Assembly: GCF_901709675.1 (NCBI RefSeq)
Contig: NC_051108.1
Coordinates: 3,038,001-3,102,000 of the forward strand
Length of the DNA: 64,000 nucleotides
Direction: 5' to 3'
DNA from: Syngnathus acus
Lineage: Eukaryota; Chordata; Actinopteri; Syngnathiformes; Syngnathidae
Within the stretch, counting starts at the first letter, position 1, and each line of letters begins with the position of its first letter. Positions 25,869-39,567 of this stretch are shown in pieces. The position numbers and the translations under genes were made by a program. The notes beneath the pieces were generated by a model. That model saw nothing but the letters and a program-made list of their open reading frames with translations, did not search any database and had not been told where the DNA came from.

Positions 25869-27134
25869 ATTTTCCAAACATCCCGAAGATTGATTTGCTA
25901 CACAACTTCAAAACCTCAGCTGGAATACCTTGCGTAATTCTCAAATGCAACCTAATAGCTTTAAGTCTTTTTCTTATAGTTCAAGGACTGGCAACACCAG
26001 CGTTTCAACATGTCTCCGCTGTCATGGCAACAAGGCGAGAAGAGCGAGGGCTGGTGTTGCAGTTTTATGTTTCGCCCATTTAATCGGTACTTCTCCACAT
26101 GATCCATTTGAACCTGTTCGACGCCACAGTCAAACCGCAAAAAATCTGACGATGCGGGAGACAATGAAAGAGATGTTCCTGTCAAAAGCCCAACTTCTAA
26201 GCCCAATAATATCTTCACCAACAGGTGAAGATATTGTTTCCACATAACAGAGCACAGCTGGGTGCATGAAATGTTACATAAGAGAGCTCCACCTCCGCAG
26301 GCGCTGTTCACACCACCCCTCCTACTACTCTGCCTCCCACTCGTGCACCGTTGGCTATTTGCAGGCAGAGGTGCCTTGCGAGATGACAGCACTCCAACCA
26401 ACTGCTCAACTTTGAAAGACGAACAGTGCGCACGTTCAAATTTATACGCTCGCTAAATCGCGATTCAGTTTTATTGCCGACGTGTCCGTAATCGGCTCGT
26501 GGATTCTCTGAAAAAGTGCGATTTGCTTAAACACTTCGAACCACTCGTCCCCTGCGGTGAAGCTGGTTTCACATCTTGGAAAATTTTGTTACCAAGCAAT
26601 ACTTGCCCAAAGTAGGACTGCACTTGTTGCCTGGCAACATTGGTTCATTGAATCTAAAACCAAGGGTGCTTTGAGCGCTAACCCTGTAGATGCTTCCCAT
26701 GTGGATCGAATGATGATCTCTAATAACTAAATGAAATGCTTTAATTTGACAATTTAACGCGTGCAAATATTAACGACAGTTTAAAGTTTGTGTGGCAATT
26801 TTTGAGTTGCTTCAATTCCCAGCCCACCGAATAAAAGTCTCTATTTCCCGCATGTTTATGTTTTGAGTCAAAAAAAAAAAAAAAAGGGAAACTGGGGAAA
26901 AACAGGTCATGCAAGATACAATTGCAGCTCAATTATCATTTTGTAACTAAACAGAGGACAATAACAGTAAGGCAGTATTATTCACTGGAAATGATGCTAT
27001 CATTGACTAAATTGAATAAATACTGGATTTAAACTTGAATATAAAATAAAGTCATTCATGAATTGGTACTGTCATAAGTCAAGAACCCCCATGTAATTTT
27101 ATTTATTTTTATTTATTTTTTTTTTAACTACCTA

Positions 27135-27391
27135 GGGGCGGCTTGGTGGCGCACTGGTTAGCACGTCCGCCTCACAGTTAGGAGGGTGAGGGTTCGATTC
27201 CACCTCCTGTGTGGAGTTTGCATGTTCTCCCCGTGCCCGCGTGGGTTTTCTCCGGGGTTTCCTCCCACATCCCAAAAACATGCTTGGTAGGCCGATTGAG
27301 CACTCCAAATTGCCCCTAGGTGCGAGTGGGGCTCCAGCACACCCGCGACCCCCAAAGCGGTACAGAAAATGGATGGATGGATGGATGGATG
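27135..27391 (+). mobile_element. tRNA-derived SINE ending in (GGAT)n
   Basis: The head carries a pol III A box (TGGCGCACTGG, 27147-27157) and a perfect B box (GGTTCGATTCC, 27191-27201), 34 bp apart as in a tRNA. A tRNA-unrelated body follows (GTGTGGAGTTTGCATGTTCT and onward), then an (ATGG)n tail. The whole resembles a very common fish SINE. It is not a functional tRNA gene because the 3' half does not fold back on the acceptor stem. Confidence 0.85.
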
Positions 27392-30300
27392 TCGGCGACC
27401 TACTTATAAAAGTCTGTGCTCGTCCACACTTGCTTCCCGAGCCACCACACCACTACTAAATTTCTAGACGCCCGCTAAAGCCAAATGAAAGCCGCAGTTT
27501 GCGCTACCTCCCGCATCTCCTGTCCATAAAACCATTGATTGAAGCTCTACCTCACAGCTGGAAAGATGGAGTCAAGTCATTAGTGTAAACCTGCAGAAAT
27601 CAATGATGGAAACGGTTTAAAGCACTCTTAGAATCATTGGATGGGGGAAAGAAAAAATTCTTTTTGATGGGAATCTGAGATCTATTCAATTTAAGATGAG
27701 GACACCAGAATTGCCAACATGACCCACCTCACGTCTCCATTCCGCTGAAGTGAGCAAAGGGAAACATCAAGTTGCAGTGAGCACTGACAAGCGTGGCACG
27801 CCACTTTCCGGTTTTGGCTTTCTGCTTCCACCACCTGCAAGGCAGATGTTGAAGACACTGGCATCGTGACCTCATTTTTTTTTTTTTCTTCTCTGATAGA
27901 CTTGCTGAACATCAGTGGAATCGTCACATTTTTCTCGTCTGTGAAATACGATTCACCAAAACGCACACGGAGGACACAACATTCCGATATCCTTCAAGAT
28001 GTTTTTCATTATGAGGCTTTTTTTCCCGTGTGTTTATTTTTATTGGCGGCGCAAAGGTGCCATTAATGAGTAGCTTGACTGTTAACCAATTACAGAAGGT
28101 TTATTTAAAGTCCTCGTGAATGAGCATTCATGCTGTTTTGTAATCCGATCGTTAACACATAGCAGGCAATTCACCGGCACGACTCAATGGGAGACACAGA
28201 ATGAGATGTGGAGGGGGTTCCCCGATTAATCGATGGAATAATCGATAGGATAATATTAATAAAATACAAGGCGATTCATTTGCTCATTTGTTGTCGATTA
28301 TTCTTGACACCTCTACAGCTATCACGTCTGTACACTGGAACATCTGTAGCCATCAAGTGGTGTCAGAGAAGAATCTCTTCCTCTACTGCCTCCGAGCCGG
28401 GAAGCCAACGTAACGACAAAGTGACAAGAAAGACATTTCGGAGTTCTGCCTGGATTTGGGAAACAGATGGCAAAGCAGTTGGTGGGAATTTCAGCAACAC
28501 TTCCATAAATGTTGGATGCTGTGAGTTACAGACTTACTAGACGACAGTTTGGAGAGTGACTTGAAGTTAGCAAATTTACATTGGAGACTTATCTGTTATT
28601 TGTTCCTGGTTTTACAATTGCAGGGCATCGGAGAATTGTCCTCATAATGTGTGACTCAGCTGTTCTCAGGATTCTCCATCTGTGAGTTTGTTCGGTTTAC
28701 TTTGGTATTGAATAGTATGGAATCACCTCTTTTTCAATTTTGCTTATCTGTCAATTTTAACACGCAAGCTTGTTTGATAATCAATTGCACCAGTTTGATG
28801 GAAGGAAGTGACAAAGAAGTCTTAGTCGGAGATGATATCTATGTGAATGACTGAGCAGAAATATTTGTTTCTGCTTTTGTTCCCATGCTCATCATCTTGA
28901 AGAGGTCTTAGCCACACTTGGTGTTGATCAACTTTTTGTGAACAAAGCCACTTTCAACTTCTGTGACTGTTGTTGAGCATTTAAGCTCCATCTGTGTGTG
29001 ATGTTTGACAAGAGGGAGGGAGCTCGAACTGCATTTATCACGCTATTTAGCAACGAGCAAAGACTAGCTGGCCGCCATATGTTTGTGTCACAAAATGTTG
29101 GACATTTTCACAATGAACCAAAGGTTAAATTAATCTTCTAGAAATGTTTTAATGACAATTTTGGGGTAATTTTTGTGAAACTTGCTATTCTCTAACAATG
29201 AGCTGGAACAAGTGATCGATCCATGAATCCAATAAAACGTTTTCTGGTTTAATTAAAATTGTTTCTACTTTTTATCATGCTGTTCACATTCTGACACCCA
29301 CCACAGAAAAACTGAAGGAACTTAAAATCGATGACCCGTGATTGCTAGAAGTACAAATAAAATACACATCAAGCCTCAACAAATCACAAAGGTATTAAGA
29401 AGAAAAAAAAAAGAAGAAAATAATTCATTCTGGCAAAATAAAATTTGGAAAAAAAAATTTGCAACATATTTGTTAACCTTGGTATTTCACATGTGAGCAA
29501 AACATTCCTTAAACAAGTGGCACTCACAGTTGAATCAGGTAATTAAACATTGGCCAAAATGAACAAATAAAGAACAGCGATGGAATGTGCGTGTTAGGAG
29601 AGATAGGGTGATCCAAGAAGACAGGAATGATAAAAGTCATTTTCCTGGCATGCCTTCACAACAGGAAGGAAGCAAGATGAGGAAAGTCACTGTGTGACGG
29701 TTCAAGGGAATTGTGGGAGGTGGAGTCACGCAAGGAGAAGCAATTGCCATCACACAGCAGGAAGGAATCCGAAAAGATAGTTGCAGGGCAATGCACATGA
29801 ACTTTTTTGAACTATTTTACTAGACAAGTCAAAGTGCATTCTTCTACCATGGACCAGATGGATAACAGCAAACAATGATGTTTTCCATTCATGCAACTAT
29901 AAAAACAAGAATCCCATTTATCTCCATTATTGAATTTATGACACCATTCAAAGCTGGAAATGGCTTCGACAGCCGACCATTTTGATTGATGAAGAATCAG
30001 CAGAGCAGTCACAAACATCCACGACATATTGCTCAGCACTTTGATTACCCGAATATGATCATCAAATGATCAATTCCAAAATATAATATAACCGGACAAT
30101 ACACAAGATGCAACGCGAAGATGTGACTAAATCATCTGCTAGTGGCAGATGCATCGTCTCCACGGATAGGCTGGACAAACACAGAAAAGCAGAGGAGTGC
30201 CTCCTGCAAGGCATCCAAATTTACCTTCTTGATCGTCACTCTTCCAAATATTTCCGAATTCATCCAAGAGTAACTGCAAATCATAGTTTCGATGTTTTGC

Positions 30301-30580
30301 GTGTCATTTTAAAGACAAATAAATCCAACGCGGTTGCATATGATAGGACTCGTAATTAAATGCACCTGATAGTTAGTAGATTTAAATCAAATGTTATTGA
30401 CTGACATCTAAACTTTTTCCGCTCAGTTTAGTCTGCAGGAAGCGCAAACATATTGAAATGCAGACTGAAGCGACCCGCAAACTAAAAGGACCGAATGCAC
30501 CGATAAAAAAAAATAAAAATAATAATACGTGCATGGAGCGTGCTGATATGTTTATAAGATGAGTGTCAGCGTGAACTCAC

Positions 30581-30850
30581 CTTTTCATTCACTGCACCTT
30601 TGCGCTGCAACCTTTTCCTTTCGTTCGCGTGGGAGGAAATGAGCAAAATTCACCCCCTCACCAATCGGTCGCTTTTGTTCATTGAAGAAAATAAATGCAC
30701 ATAAAGGACGTCGAGTGAAAAAAATCCGTTTGGTGAGTCTGCTGCCCGTTCACTACGCCTGCCGCTTCTGCTGTGTTCAAATCAGAAGTTCATCCAAAGT
30801 TGCAGAAATACGCTCCGCCTCTCATCATCGATGAGGTCACCAGCCTCTCC
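30581..30850 (-). other. sipa1l1: Probable non-coding first exon of sipa1l1
   Basis: On the minus strand a good splice donor (GAAAAG then GTGAGTTCAC) ends at 30581, and GC-richer, promoter-like sequence lies just upstream. The direction matches sipa1l1 and no other gene on this strand starts nearby. The upper boundary is only approximate. This is inference from the donor and promoter motifs; transcript data would settle it. Confidence 0.45.
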
Positions 30851-30863
30851 GGCTATACGTGAA

Positions 30864-30918
30864 ATATCGCGAGAACAAGCGGAGCGTTTTTAGGGTGTGC
30901 CCAATAATCTCGCGATAT
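30864..30918. promoter_or_regulatory. Inverted CGCG-element pair at the presumed sipa1l1 promoter
   Basis: ATATCGCGAGA (30864-30874) and its exact reverse complement TCTCGCGATAT (30908-30918) face each other across 33 bp. Both contain most of TCTCGCGAGA, a motif found in many TATA-less vertebrate promoters. The surroundings are relatively GC-rich compared with the flanks. Confidence 0.55.
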
Positions 30919-33900
30919 CGGATAAGCGAGATTTGTGCTATGGAGACAGGAAGCAATGTTGCCGTGGCAACATAACCTAAAACAAATCTGGGATCATTTT
31001 AGTTCAATAAACTTTTATAAGTTGTCAATGAGGTTAATACTGCGGTCTAAATTATATGAAGGATATGTTTAAAAAGAAGAAAAGCAAAAGAAAAGCCGAT
31101 ATAAAACAGAATAACAGCGTCGGCGCTAATAAATAATTATCTCATCTTTATTTTGGCATCACATTATTTCAGGAGAAATGTTTATTAAGATGTCACAGAC
31201 TCGGGGCGACCACCTCTAGATTACCCAGAGAGTGGAATTCCTGTATGTGTTCCCCCAAAAAAGTGGGGGGGACCGAAAGAATAGAGCCCATTCACGGCGC
31301 TCCACTCAAGCGGCACTCCAACACTAATGGAGATTGACGTGAAGAAAGGCGACAAGTTGTTTTCACATGCGCTGCTTCTTTTCACCGCTTGCAGACAGTG
31401 TGTGTGTGTGTGCTCTGGAAAAATTGGATGCACTTTTTTTTTTGGAGTGGGGAGACAAGTGTGTCTCATTAGGAGTGTGTGTAATTGCAATCTTGTTGCA
31501 TTGTTATCACTTAGTCGTCATTGCCAGACAGTGGGAAAGAACAATAAATGTAATTATGCTCGTTTTTTTTTTTTTTTTACAAAATGATTCAGGTTCATAA
31601 TAAAGTCCCCCCCAAAAAGCTGAACATTCATACAAAGCATCAATCACGACTGGGGCTCATCTCATTTTGAATGACGTCTGACACATTTGCTTAATTGCTT
31701 CCAATTTTACAACACAGCATGTTTAGCTGACTTTGGGGGAATGGCTGGTATTCCAACCCATAGCCACTGAGACAATTCCACTACGCTGCTCGCCATTGAA
31801 ACTCAATTAAATGCAATCGGTTGAAATTAAAGCAATTGAAACAAACATCTCAAATGAAAGACAGCGGGTGGATTACATTATATATTATGGATATCGAATT
31901 CCATCCACGTGCCTTTGGGCACAATATAAGGGCAAAACAGCTTCTCTGTTTGTTTGTTTTCATGCTAGCTGCAGGGAATCAAATCACATAATGCATTTAG
32001 TCAGAAAACAGATGTCTTATCGTAACTCGATGTTTTCCTTGCCAGTGCTGCTAACCACTATTCAGTATTCAACCAACATTTTCGGAGAAAGAAAGGTCAT
32101 ACAAAATGTCAGCGTTTGAAACTGTCACTGTGCATGGTGTCACACCAACACCAAAATCAGCTGCAGTTCCAGTTCACTACAGAAAATGAATGGCCGGATA
32201 AAATACGAGAGGAGCGAGCGGGAGACAGTGCTGTGTGGGTTCAGCCGGCATTGTCCATTTAAAAGCCGGGCTTATGCATTAGTTATGAATCCCGTTAAGA
32301 CTTTTACTTACTCGGACCGGAGTGCATCTCTTGAGGTGCAAGTGCCAGATGAGGGTGTCAAAACATTTTAGGGGCTGTCAAACTCTTTCCAAGCTCTTTG
32401 CAGAAACGCATGTTGGGGAAGAGGTGGAGGCATATCGAGAATTCAAAGTATTTTCTCGTATGCCGCACACACAGTCGGGAGAATGTGACTCACTCTGGTG
32501 TGAAAGCACAGCGCAGTTGTGGGTGGATGACATCACAACCCCCTGCAGAGAGAAAAAAGGGCCTAGGAGTTGGACGCAGTTCAAGATTCCATATAGAGCC
32601 CCCCCCCCCTTACACTCACACGTCTTAAGATATAGAAGCACACTCTTCCTCTCCTCCATTTCACCCATCACACGTGAGCACATTTTCTCACCAGAAGTAG
32701 CACATATTGTCCCGAGGAGACACTCCAGGTGTTATGTTGTGGATTTCCAAACTCACATGAGGTGCAGAAGAGGAAAGGGGGGGGGCTGAGACAGCGGTTG
32801 GCCAGGATACGGACACGCTCTGACAGGATTTAGGGGGGGGCTGAGGTTGGAAAATAGGACGGGAGCATGCAACAGATGTTGAGAGGTGTCATGTTTTGTT
32901 TTTTTATGAGCAGTTGGTCCGATGATGTGCATTGAGCAGGTTCGCCCCCCCGCCACCCCCCCACCCGCCTGCACCTGCAATGACAGCTCAAACACAGGGA
33001 GAGTCAGTCACTGTCATGGACCCCCGCCCCAACGACAGCATCACAGTACATTCTGCATTCAAGTGAAAGAACACTCTCACGCTCACTCAGTAATGCGATT
33101 GAGGAGAAGGCGGCGAGATTAGAGCTTGATCTCAAAGACAAGTTGCTGATGCAGTGATTCACAACCAATAGCAGATTGGGGATCTTTTTTTTCAGTAGAG
33201 AGGAACTTCTTTTTTTGGTCCAAACTGAGAAGCAAGAGCTTTCTTTATGAGCGCAAATCTTTAATTTCACAGCTCTTGTGATTGATTATAAAAGCACACT
33301 CGTCAGCAGAGCGTTGTCTGATACAAGCGACGTGTGACAAAATATGGTTCAAACTCTGGGGAAGAAAAGTGAGTCTAAAGCGGGGTACATATCCTGAACG
33401 AGGACAAGCAATGTAGAAGATGGATTTTTAAAATGTGAGATAGGTAATGTGAAATAAATCGGCACCAACCAGTGTCTCTGCCAATACTGTCATAAAAATG
33501 CTCCGATACTACAACACCCGAGACTTGACTCATCTGACACATGCTATTCTCTCCTCCTTGGTGTGGACTTTGACAGATATCAAACAGCACAATCCAAAGC
33601 GTATCAGACAAAAGTCCATTAGCTTGATGCTAACACTAAATATGAAACACTATAGACAGGCTAGTGCCGATATCACACTGCTGGATTTTCCTTGCAGTGT
33701 TCGACTTTAATGTCGCTGGAAGGCAAGGGTGTGCTTCCTCCTACTCAGTTCCATTTCAGACAAGTACAGGTGGCATGAAAAGATGGACAAAAGGGATTCA
33801 GTGGTTGTTCACGCTTTACTTCCACCCACACCCCTCTGTCTATTTTCTCCCATGATGGCAACAAGCTGCAGCTCTCTTTGGAAGGAGGGCTGGACGAGAG

Positions 33901-34793
33901 TCTGGATCGGTCGGCAGGGTGCACCAACACTTTATTAAAACTGTGAGTCGGGTATTTGAGGATTAGTAGCATGCGCCAGCCTGTCGTCGTCGTCATCTCC
34001 CGGGAAATACAGGCAGTGGACACTAATTAGATCTCTGCATGAAAATGAGATTCCTGTGTTTGCTAGTTTGACAGCGTGTTAGTATTTTATTTATGCATCA
34101 GGAAAACATCAAAAGCTTCGTCCAGCTTGGATTTTGATGACAAAATAACCTTGTAATTAAAACAAATGATGAATATTATTGGCAGAAATAAAAGGCCCGT
34201 GAAACGAATCATGTACCATCTGATCTTTATTTTTCCGGATTGATTCAGACACTCACAAGGCCACATTTGCTTCAACCATGACTGAACTCTCGGAACTCTT
34301 AAAATCTTCATGCTAACGTGTTGTCATCTTATGTACTAAAGCTGTCAAATCAATGGAAATGGATTAGGGAGGTGCCTTATTTCCTTCCTTACATGACAGT
34401 TGAGTATTTAATAGTGTACTAAATGTACTCGGTTACCCTGCACGCGGCTATGTGGACACGCGTGGGTGGAATGTGTCGCTGTGCACGTTCACAATATGTG
34501 TGTGTGTGTGTCACTCGGTCTTGGTACTGCTCGATAGCGAGCTGTCATATCAGTGCCACATGCATATTCATAAAGATGCATGCTAATGTCACCTCTGGGC
34601 CTTTAACGAGTTAACATGAACAACTCGGGTGAGGTGATGGATAAAAGCTTTGCAGCTTTTTTTTTTCCTCCCTCGGAGAACAGAGTCAATATCACTAGCG
34701 GTTTCATTGAATGAGATGAAATAGCTTGTTTAGGAAGAAATAGGACATTGCTGTAAATGCAGTATAATACAGGACATTACTGTATGTTGCAGC

Positions 34794-34806
34794 TGCCATC
34801 TAGTGG
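34794..34806 (-). promoter_or_regulatory. CTCF-like motif
   Basis: The minus strand reads CCACTAGATGGCA, a full match to the CTCF core CCASYAGRKGGCR. It lies in the intergenic region between sipa1l1 and rab15. Not tested for occupancy. Confidence 0.35.
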
Positions 34807-35279
34807 TCATATTAGGAAGCGACATAAATAAATAAAAATTGCAAAATCGAAAGGCAGTATAATTATTATTGGCATAAGAGTGAGAAAAGGTCTAAATACT
34901 TTCAAGAGCTACAACAGGGAGAAAAATAATTATATTAAAATATATTATATATATATCTATTTATATTATTATATATATTATTATATATATTGTAAAGATT
35001 AAAATAATAATAATAATATTTTTTAAATAGCAAATCTATATCTTTGTCAAGCAAAGTGGCATGTTAATGTATCTCCAAGTCTCTCCATAAATAAGAAAAC
35101 ACACAATTTTAAATCTGTGAGCATTTACTCATAAACATGTGACAATTTAATAATATGCTGCATTCAGCTTGTACAATGTCATATATTTTCACAAATACAG
35201 GAAAGTAGATTTGAAGAAGGAAGATTTTTTTTTTTTAAACAACACATCTGCATTATGATTCCGGAGTTTACGATCCAGA

Positions 35280-35311
35280 CCCCCCCCCCCACACACACAC
35301 ACACACACACA
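35280..35311. repeat. C run followed by (AC)n microsatellite
   Basis: Eleven C bases followed by an AC dinucleotide run in the region where the rab15 3' UTR is expected. Confidence 0.85.
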
Positions 35312-35755
35312 AACAGTCATTTCAAGTCCACAAGTAGCGTTTAAGAATACGAAAGAGGATGCGCACAAAGTGGATGTTCATTCTGTCTCCGAGAGGCATC
35401 TCTGGTTGAATCATAATTGAATTTACAGCCAGCTGATTTTTTTAACTTCACTGAAGTTGCAATCAAATCAAATTTCCGTGCAAAAACTTGTCTCCAGAAC
35501 AGGTGAGAATTTTTTTCCAAAGCTTTTGAAAACCATCATTGTGGGCCTCTACATTCAATTCATAAATTCTGCATTTTGGAAAAATCTGCTATTCCCAATT
35601 TAAAAGGAAGATTTCACTAATGCTCCCTAGCTGATGTACTAAAGAGGACAAAGAGCGCACTGAGACACTGACCTGAAATTGGAGGAGGTCCAATAAATGC
35701 TCAAAGGGCTTTCCACGATACAATTTCCGACAGGGTTCTGTCATTCTCGTCACAA

Positions 35756-38700
35756 TTAACACCAGCAGCCTTTCCCCTGGTCGGCGGACCCCCCGTCACA
35801 CAATCCCTCCTCTTCCTCCAGAGCAGCCAGGTTCAGCTCGTCGTTCTGAGACATCCGCAGAAGGTCCAGGTCCTTCTTGTTGGCCGCCAGCACTTGCTCG
35901 GATAGCCGTGTAAAAGTCTTGATGGAGCAAAAGAGAGAGAGAGAGACAAGATCAATAATGGTGATTGTTTTGGTGGAATATTTTTTGTCGTTGAAAACTT
36001 TCTCACCTCTGTTATGTTATGATTGGTGAAGGCACTTGTCTCGAAAAAATCCATTCCATAAGCTCGGGCCAGCTGGAGGATGCACATGCATGTAGGGTTG
36101 TTATTCCTTCTCACGTACGATGGACATTAGATGGAAAACCACTGCACGACTCACAAAATGACAGATATTCACCAATAGGCAACACATACCTTGACCCCTT
36201 GCTCTGTGGGCACCTGCCTCTTGGTCACCTCATCCGACTTGTTCCCGACCAGGATCTTCTGGACCTTTTCTGGAGCGTACTAGCAATTACAGGAATGAGA
36301 AATGGAGAGCACAACTAAAAACATATAGTGACTGTAGATCAGACAGTTGAGCCAGAAATGAAGTTGAAGCCACACACAACCAACGACTTCGTTAAAAAAA
36401 TGATGCAATCAAATCAAACGCCACTCACCTCGTCCACATCACTGGCCCACTTCATGATGTGCTGAAAGGAGCGTTCGCTCGTGATGTCGTAGACCAGGAA
36501 AATTCCCTGAGGGCAGATCAGAGATTGCAAGATTTTAATTACCAAGACACCAGATAAATTGCGTAAACTAGTTGTGGGAGGCATTAAAAAGAACACCGTC
36601 TTCCAATTTCATTATCAGTTTTCCAAGTGAATAGAAAATTCTATTCTGTGCAGCCTGCGGGCGCAATTCCACAGTGACAGTACTTGTTAGCAAGATTAAC
36701 ATCAACGTGCTTTTCCTATCTGCAACAAACACAGAATTACTACCTGAGCTCGCCTGTAGTACTGCTTGGTGATGGTCTGGTAGCGTTCCTGGCCTGCAGT
36801 GTCCCTGGGGAACCAAAATATGATTTCACAAAACCTTGACTGTGGACAGTATGATAAACATTGGCTACAATAAAGTGGTAAACTACAGAACAGAATCCCG
36901 TTTGTCAAAATCTTCCCCGTGACTCGAGGTTTGCGACTGGGGTGACCGTGGCCCCCATTGGCAACCGCATAGGTCCACCCCTGCTCCTGCACTACATAGT
37001 GAAACTAGAATATTGTACTACCGTATTTTCCGCACTATAAAGCGCACCTAAAAACCTCCGATTTTCTCAAAAGCCGCCTTATAATCCGGTGCGCCTTATA
37101 TATGGACCAATATGGATTCGTGGATGAGGACTAATTTATTAAAGTACGTTTTACGTGTTTATTTTGTGTGTTGTGTGATATTAACGTTTGAGCAATGTTG
37201 AGTTATTGATATATTGTTATTGTTTTCACTATTTCAAGTGTTACTATATTGTGATTGCATTCACGTTTGAGCAACGTTGAGTTATTTATTCTATGCGCCT
37301 TATAATCCGGTGCACCTTATATATGAACAAAGTTTTAAAATGGGCCACTCATTGAAGGTGCGCCTTATAATCCGGTGCGCCTTATAGTGCGGAAAATACG
37401 GTAATAGAAACTCAATATCACCCACGTTGTGAATGCTTACCAAATCTGGATTCGCACTTTGATACCATCTATTAGCAGTGTCTTCATTTTGAAGTCAATG
37501 CCTGCAGGAGACAATATGTGTGAATAAACAGAGTTGCACCTTGAGAGAATCGTAGCCATTCAAGGCTACATTTTGCATACAACTTTAGCATTGAACGCCT
37601 TCCTTGTTATTTTTTTCGCCTCCGCGGAGTATAAAGTCAAACCGCACCACTTCTACATACCACATTGTATTCCCTGAGAAGTCAATTAACAGCTTATCTC
37701 GGTTAAACTGACTCACACCAAGTGGTCAAGCATCCTGGAGGAGAGCCTACTGACTTTAATGGAAAAGGGAGAAGGTAAGTATGGAGTGCAATGATGCTCC
37801 AATTGAGTGATGCAGCAAGAGTTCACTGACATTGCGGCATCGTTAGCACTGTGTCTGTACAGCGAGGGTCTCGTTAGAGTCCCCAAGAGCCGCATAGCAA
37901 CCCGGGCTTATTCTTGAGTTTACGACTCCAAAACTTTACATTCGTTAACAACGCGTGTAATTAAGAGCAATCTTTCGTAGCCGTGCTTCCAGTAAATCTT
38001 AAGATTGAATTTCCGCGGCTTAGACGCTGCTTTGGAACAATAGGGGAAGGGAACAATACGGCAGACTGCACTTAATGGAAGATGGCAGAGCTTGGCAATC
38101 AGCGGAGTGAAGGCCTCGCGTAAACCGAGGGGAACAAATCCCAAAGTGACTTGACAAATGAACCGAGCGTGTTGCGGCATTCGCTATAGATGAGGTGGTG
38201 ACATTCCTCACTGTGTTGGTGGACAAGGCTGTGGACTGGCTCATGGAAGGAACAATATTTTTTAAATTGTTTCTATTTACAATGTGGATGTTTAAGCTTT
38301 TTTTTTTTTTTTGCTCCCGCCTAAACTAATCACGCTTTTGTTTTGTAAGATAAATAAAGCACAAAAGTGGACAAGAAGATTGATGACTTAGTGGAAGGAA
38401 AGACTTACTGGAATCCTTCTGTCACAGTGAAGGCTGAGAAATTATTTATTGATCCCGAGGCGAGAAGGACATTGAGAGAAGCCACTCAAGATCCCGCTAC
38501 ACCTTTCCTTGGACTTTTGTGAGGTCAGTTAAAGCTTGGCGACGGTCTAATATAATATTACAGGCTCCCACTAAACTCGGGGACGGACTATTCTGGGCGG
38601 CAGTCATTTATTATTGATGTGGGAAGATGTAGAGTGCATTCATTTTTTGATATACAGTAGAGAGAATACAGAACAACACAAAGGTTCTACTGGCGTCACA

Positions 38701-39567
38701 GTTATACTTCAGTCAAAACAATTTTTATATTCACGGCAACACACAGTGAGACTTTTATTATGGAGACATGGTTCCATTTTAAGGCAATATTGTGTGTAAT
38801 GTATTCTGAAGTTATCTCTGTGGGACTTTAACATTGCTCAATGTCTGCCTCATTATTCACGAAATAGAATCCAAGGTCCTTTCTCACCTCTCCATTTGAA
38901 AATATAGGCCAAAAGCAATAGAGATGAATGCCCTACATTACAGACACCCAGTCCCCCTTATGGCAAATCCTTGGCCCCAGTCAGAACCAAAGTGGTCTGG
39001 TATCACCACTGTGGTGACCCTAAAAAGGATCATGAATGAATGGTTTATTTCAGCATTCAAAAAAATGATTCACATAGTGATATTATTATTTTTCTAAATT
39101 AATGATAAATAATAATACTTGATTTTTAATTGCAGCAGTTAAGTTTGAATCTAAAGAGAAAGAGCATCACCTCGGACATGGAAAGTTGAGCGATGGGAGG
39201 AATCTTCCAGGTAACAATTTTGTCTGTATTATATCGTAGAAATGTTGCGGGTTCGAATCATGGCTGGATTAGTCGCCAGCCAATCACAGGAAAAATTGTA
39301 AAACACAATTTAACGCAACCGTAATGGAAACATTCATTCATTCATGTGATCACCCCTCTGTATTACATATAAAATGTATTTTGGAAGAAAAACCTGCCAG
39401 TTTGTTCTGGTTGAGCCCATATTCCAAATATAGTGGATCTTACCTATGGTTGAAATGTGAGACGGGTGAAATTCATTGTCGGTGAATCTGCACAGCAAAC
39501 ATGTTTTTCCAACCCCGGAGTCTCCGAGAAGCAGGAGTCGGAAGAGCACATCGTACTGCTTAGCCAT
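35756..39567 (-). CDS. rab15: Ras-related small GTPase Rab15, complete, 7 exons, 213 aa
   Basis: Join on the minus strand: 39567-39444, 37501-37441, 36804-36744, 36506-36429, 36279-36190, 36072-36007, 35917-35756. The sum is 642 bp with consistent phases; the human protein has 212 aa. The GTPase motifs are in the usual places: P-loop GDSGVGKT (15-22), switch I Thr40, switch II WDTAGQE (62-68), guanine-specificity NKSD (121-124) and ETSA (149-152). The protein ends in CWC, a Rab geranylgeranylation signal. The tail (FTRLSEQVL...LEEEEG) is what separates Rab15 from Rab8/10/13. Rab15 acts on early and recycling endosomes and is known as a brain-enriched inhibitor of early endocytic traffic. The gene is head-to-head with fntb; one intron holds a MITE (37019-37403). 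Confidence 0.97.
37019..37403. mobile_element. MITE of the TACCGTATTTTCC family, copy 5
   Basis: Complete terminal repeats (TACCGTATTTTCCGCACTAT and GTGCGGAAAATACGGTA). The centre differs from the long subfamily and contains two ACGTTTGAGCAA...TTGAGTTATT repeats. It lies in the rab15 intron between 36804 and 37441. Confidence 0.92.
39250..39292. repeat. Fragment of a fish interspersed repeat
   Basis: The stretch TGGCTGGATTAGTCGCCAGC followed by CAATCACAGG matches the same repeat seen more fully at 48200-48335 (GGATTGGTCGCCAGCCAAT). It is short and decayed, in the first rab15 intron. Confidence 0.4.

Larger units (their letters stand above)
20372..30580 (-). other. Presumed long first intron of sipa1l1, no coding exon recognised
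   Basis: The ATG-containing exon has a plausible 5' UTR splice acceptor (TTCAG before 20371), and the nearest good minus-strand donor next to promoter-like sequence is at 30581. That makes this interval an intron by inference. It holds a truncated MITE, a tRNA-derived SINE, poly-G and purine-rich tracts and a CTCF-like match. Its open frames are short, not spliced into anything recognisable, and mostly low complexity. Confidence 0.5.
30919..35755. other. Intergenic region between sipa1l1 and rab15, no gene seen
   Basis: I found no exon with recognisable homology. The right part must include the rab15 3' UTR. Features are limited to C and AC runs (35280-35311), an AT-rich TATATATTA tract (34930-34990) and a CTCF-like match at 34794. 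Confidence 0.5.

Noticed and set aside
27147-27201. A tRNA gene suggested by A and B boxes
   Set aside because: The downstream sequence does not complete a tRNA cloverleaf; the body and (GGAT)n tail identify a SINE.
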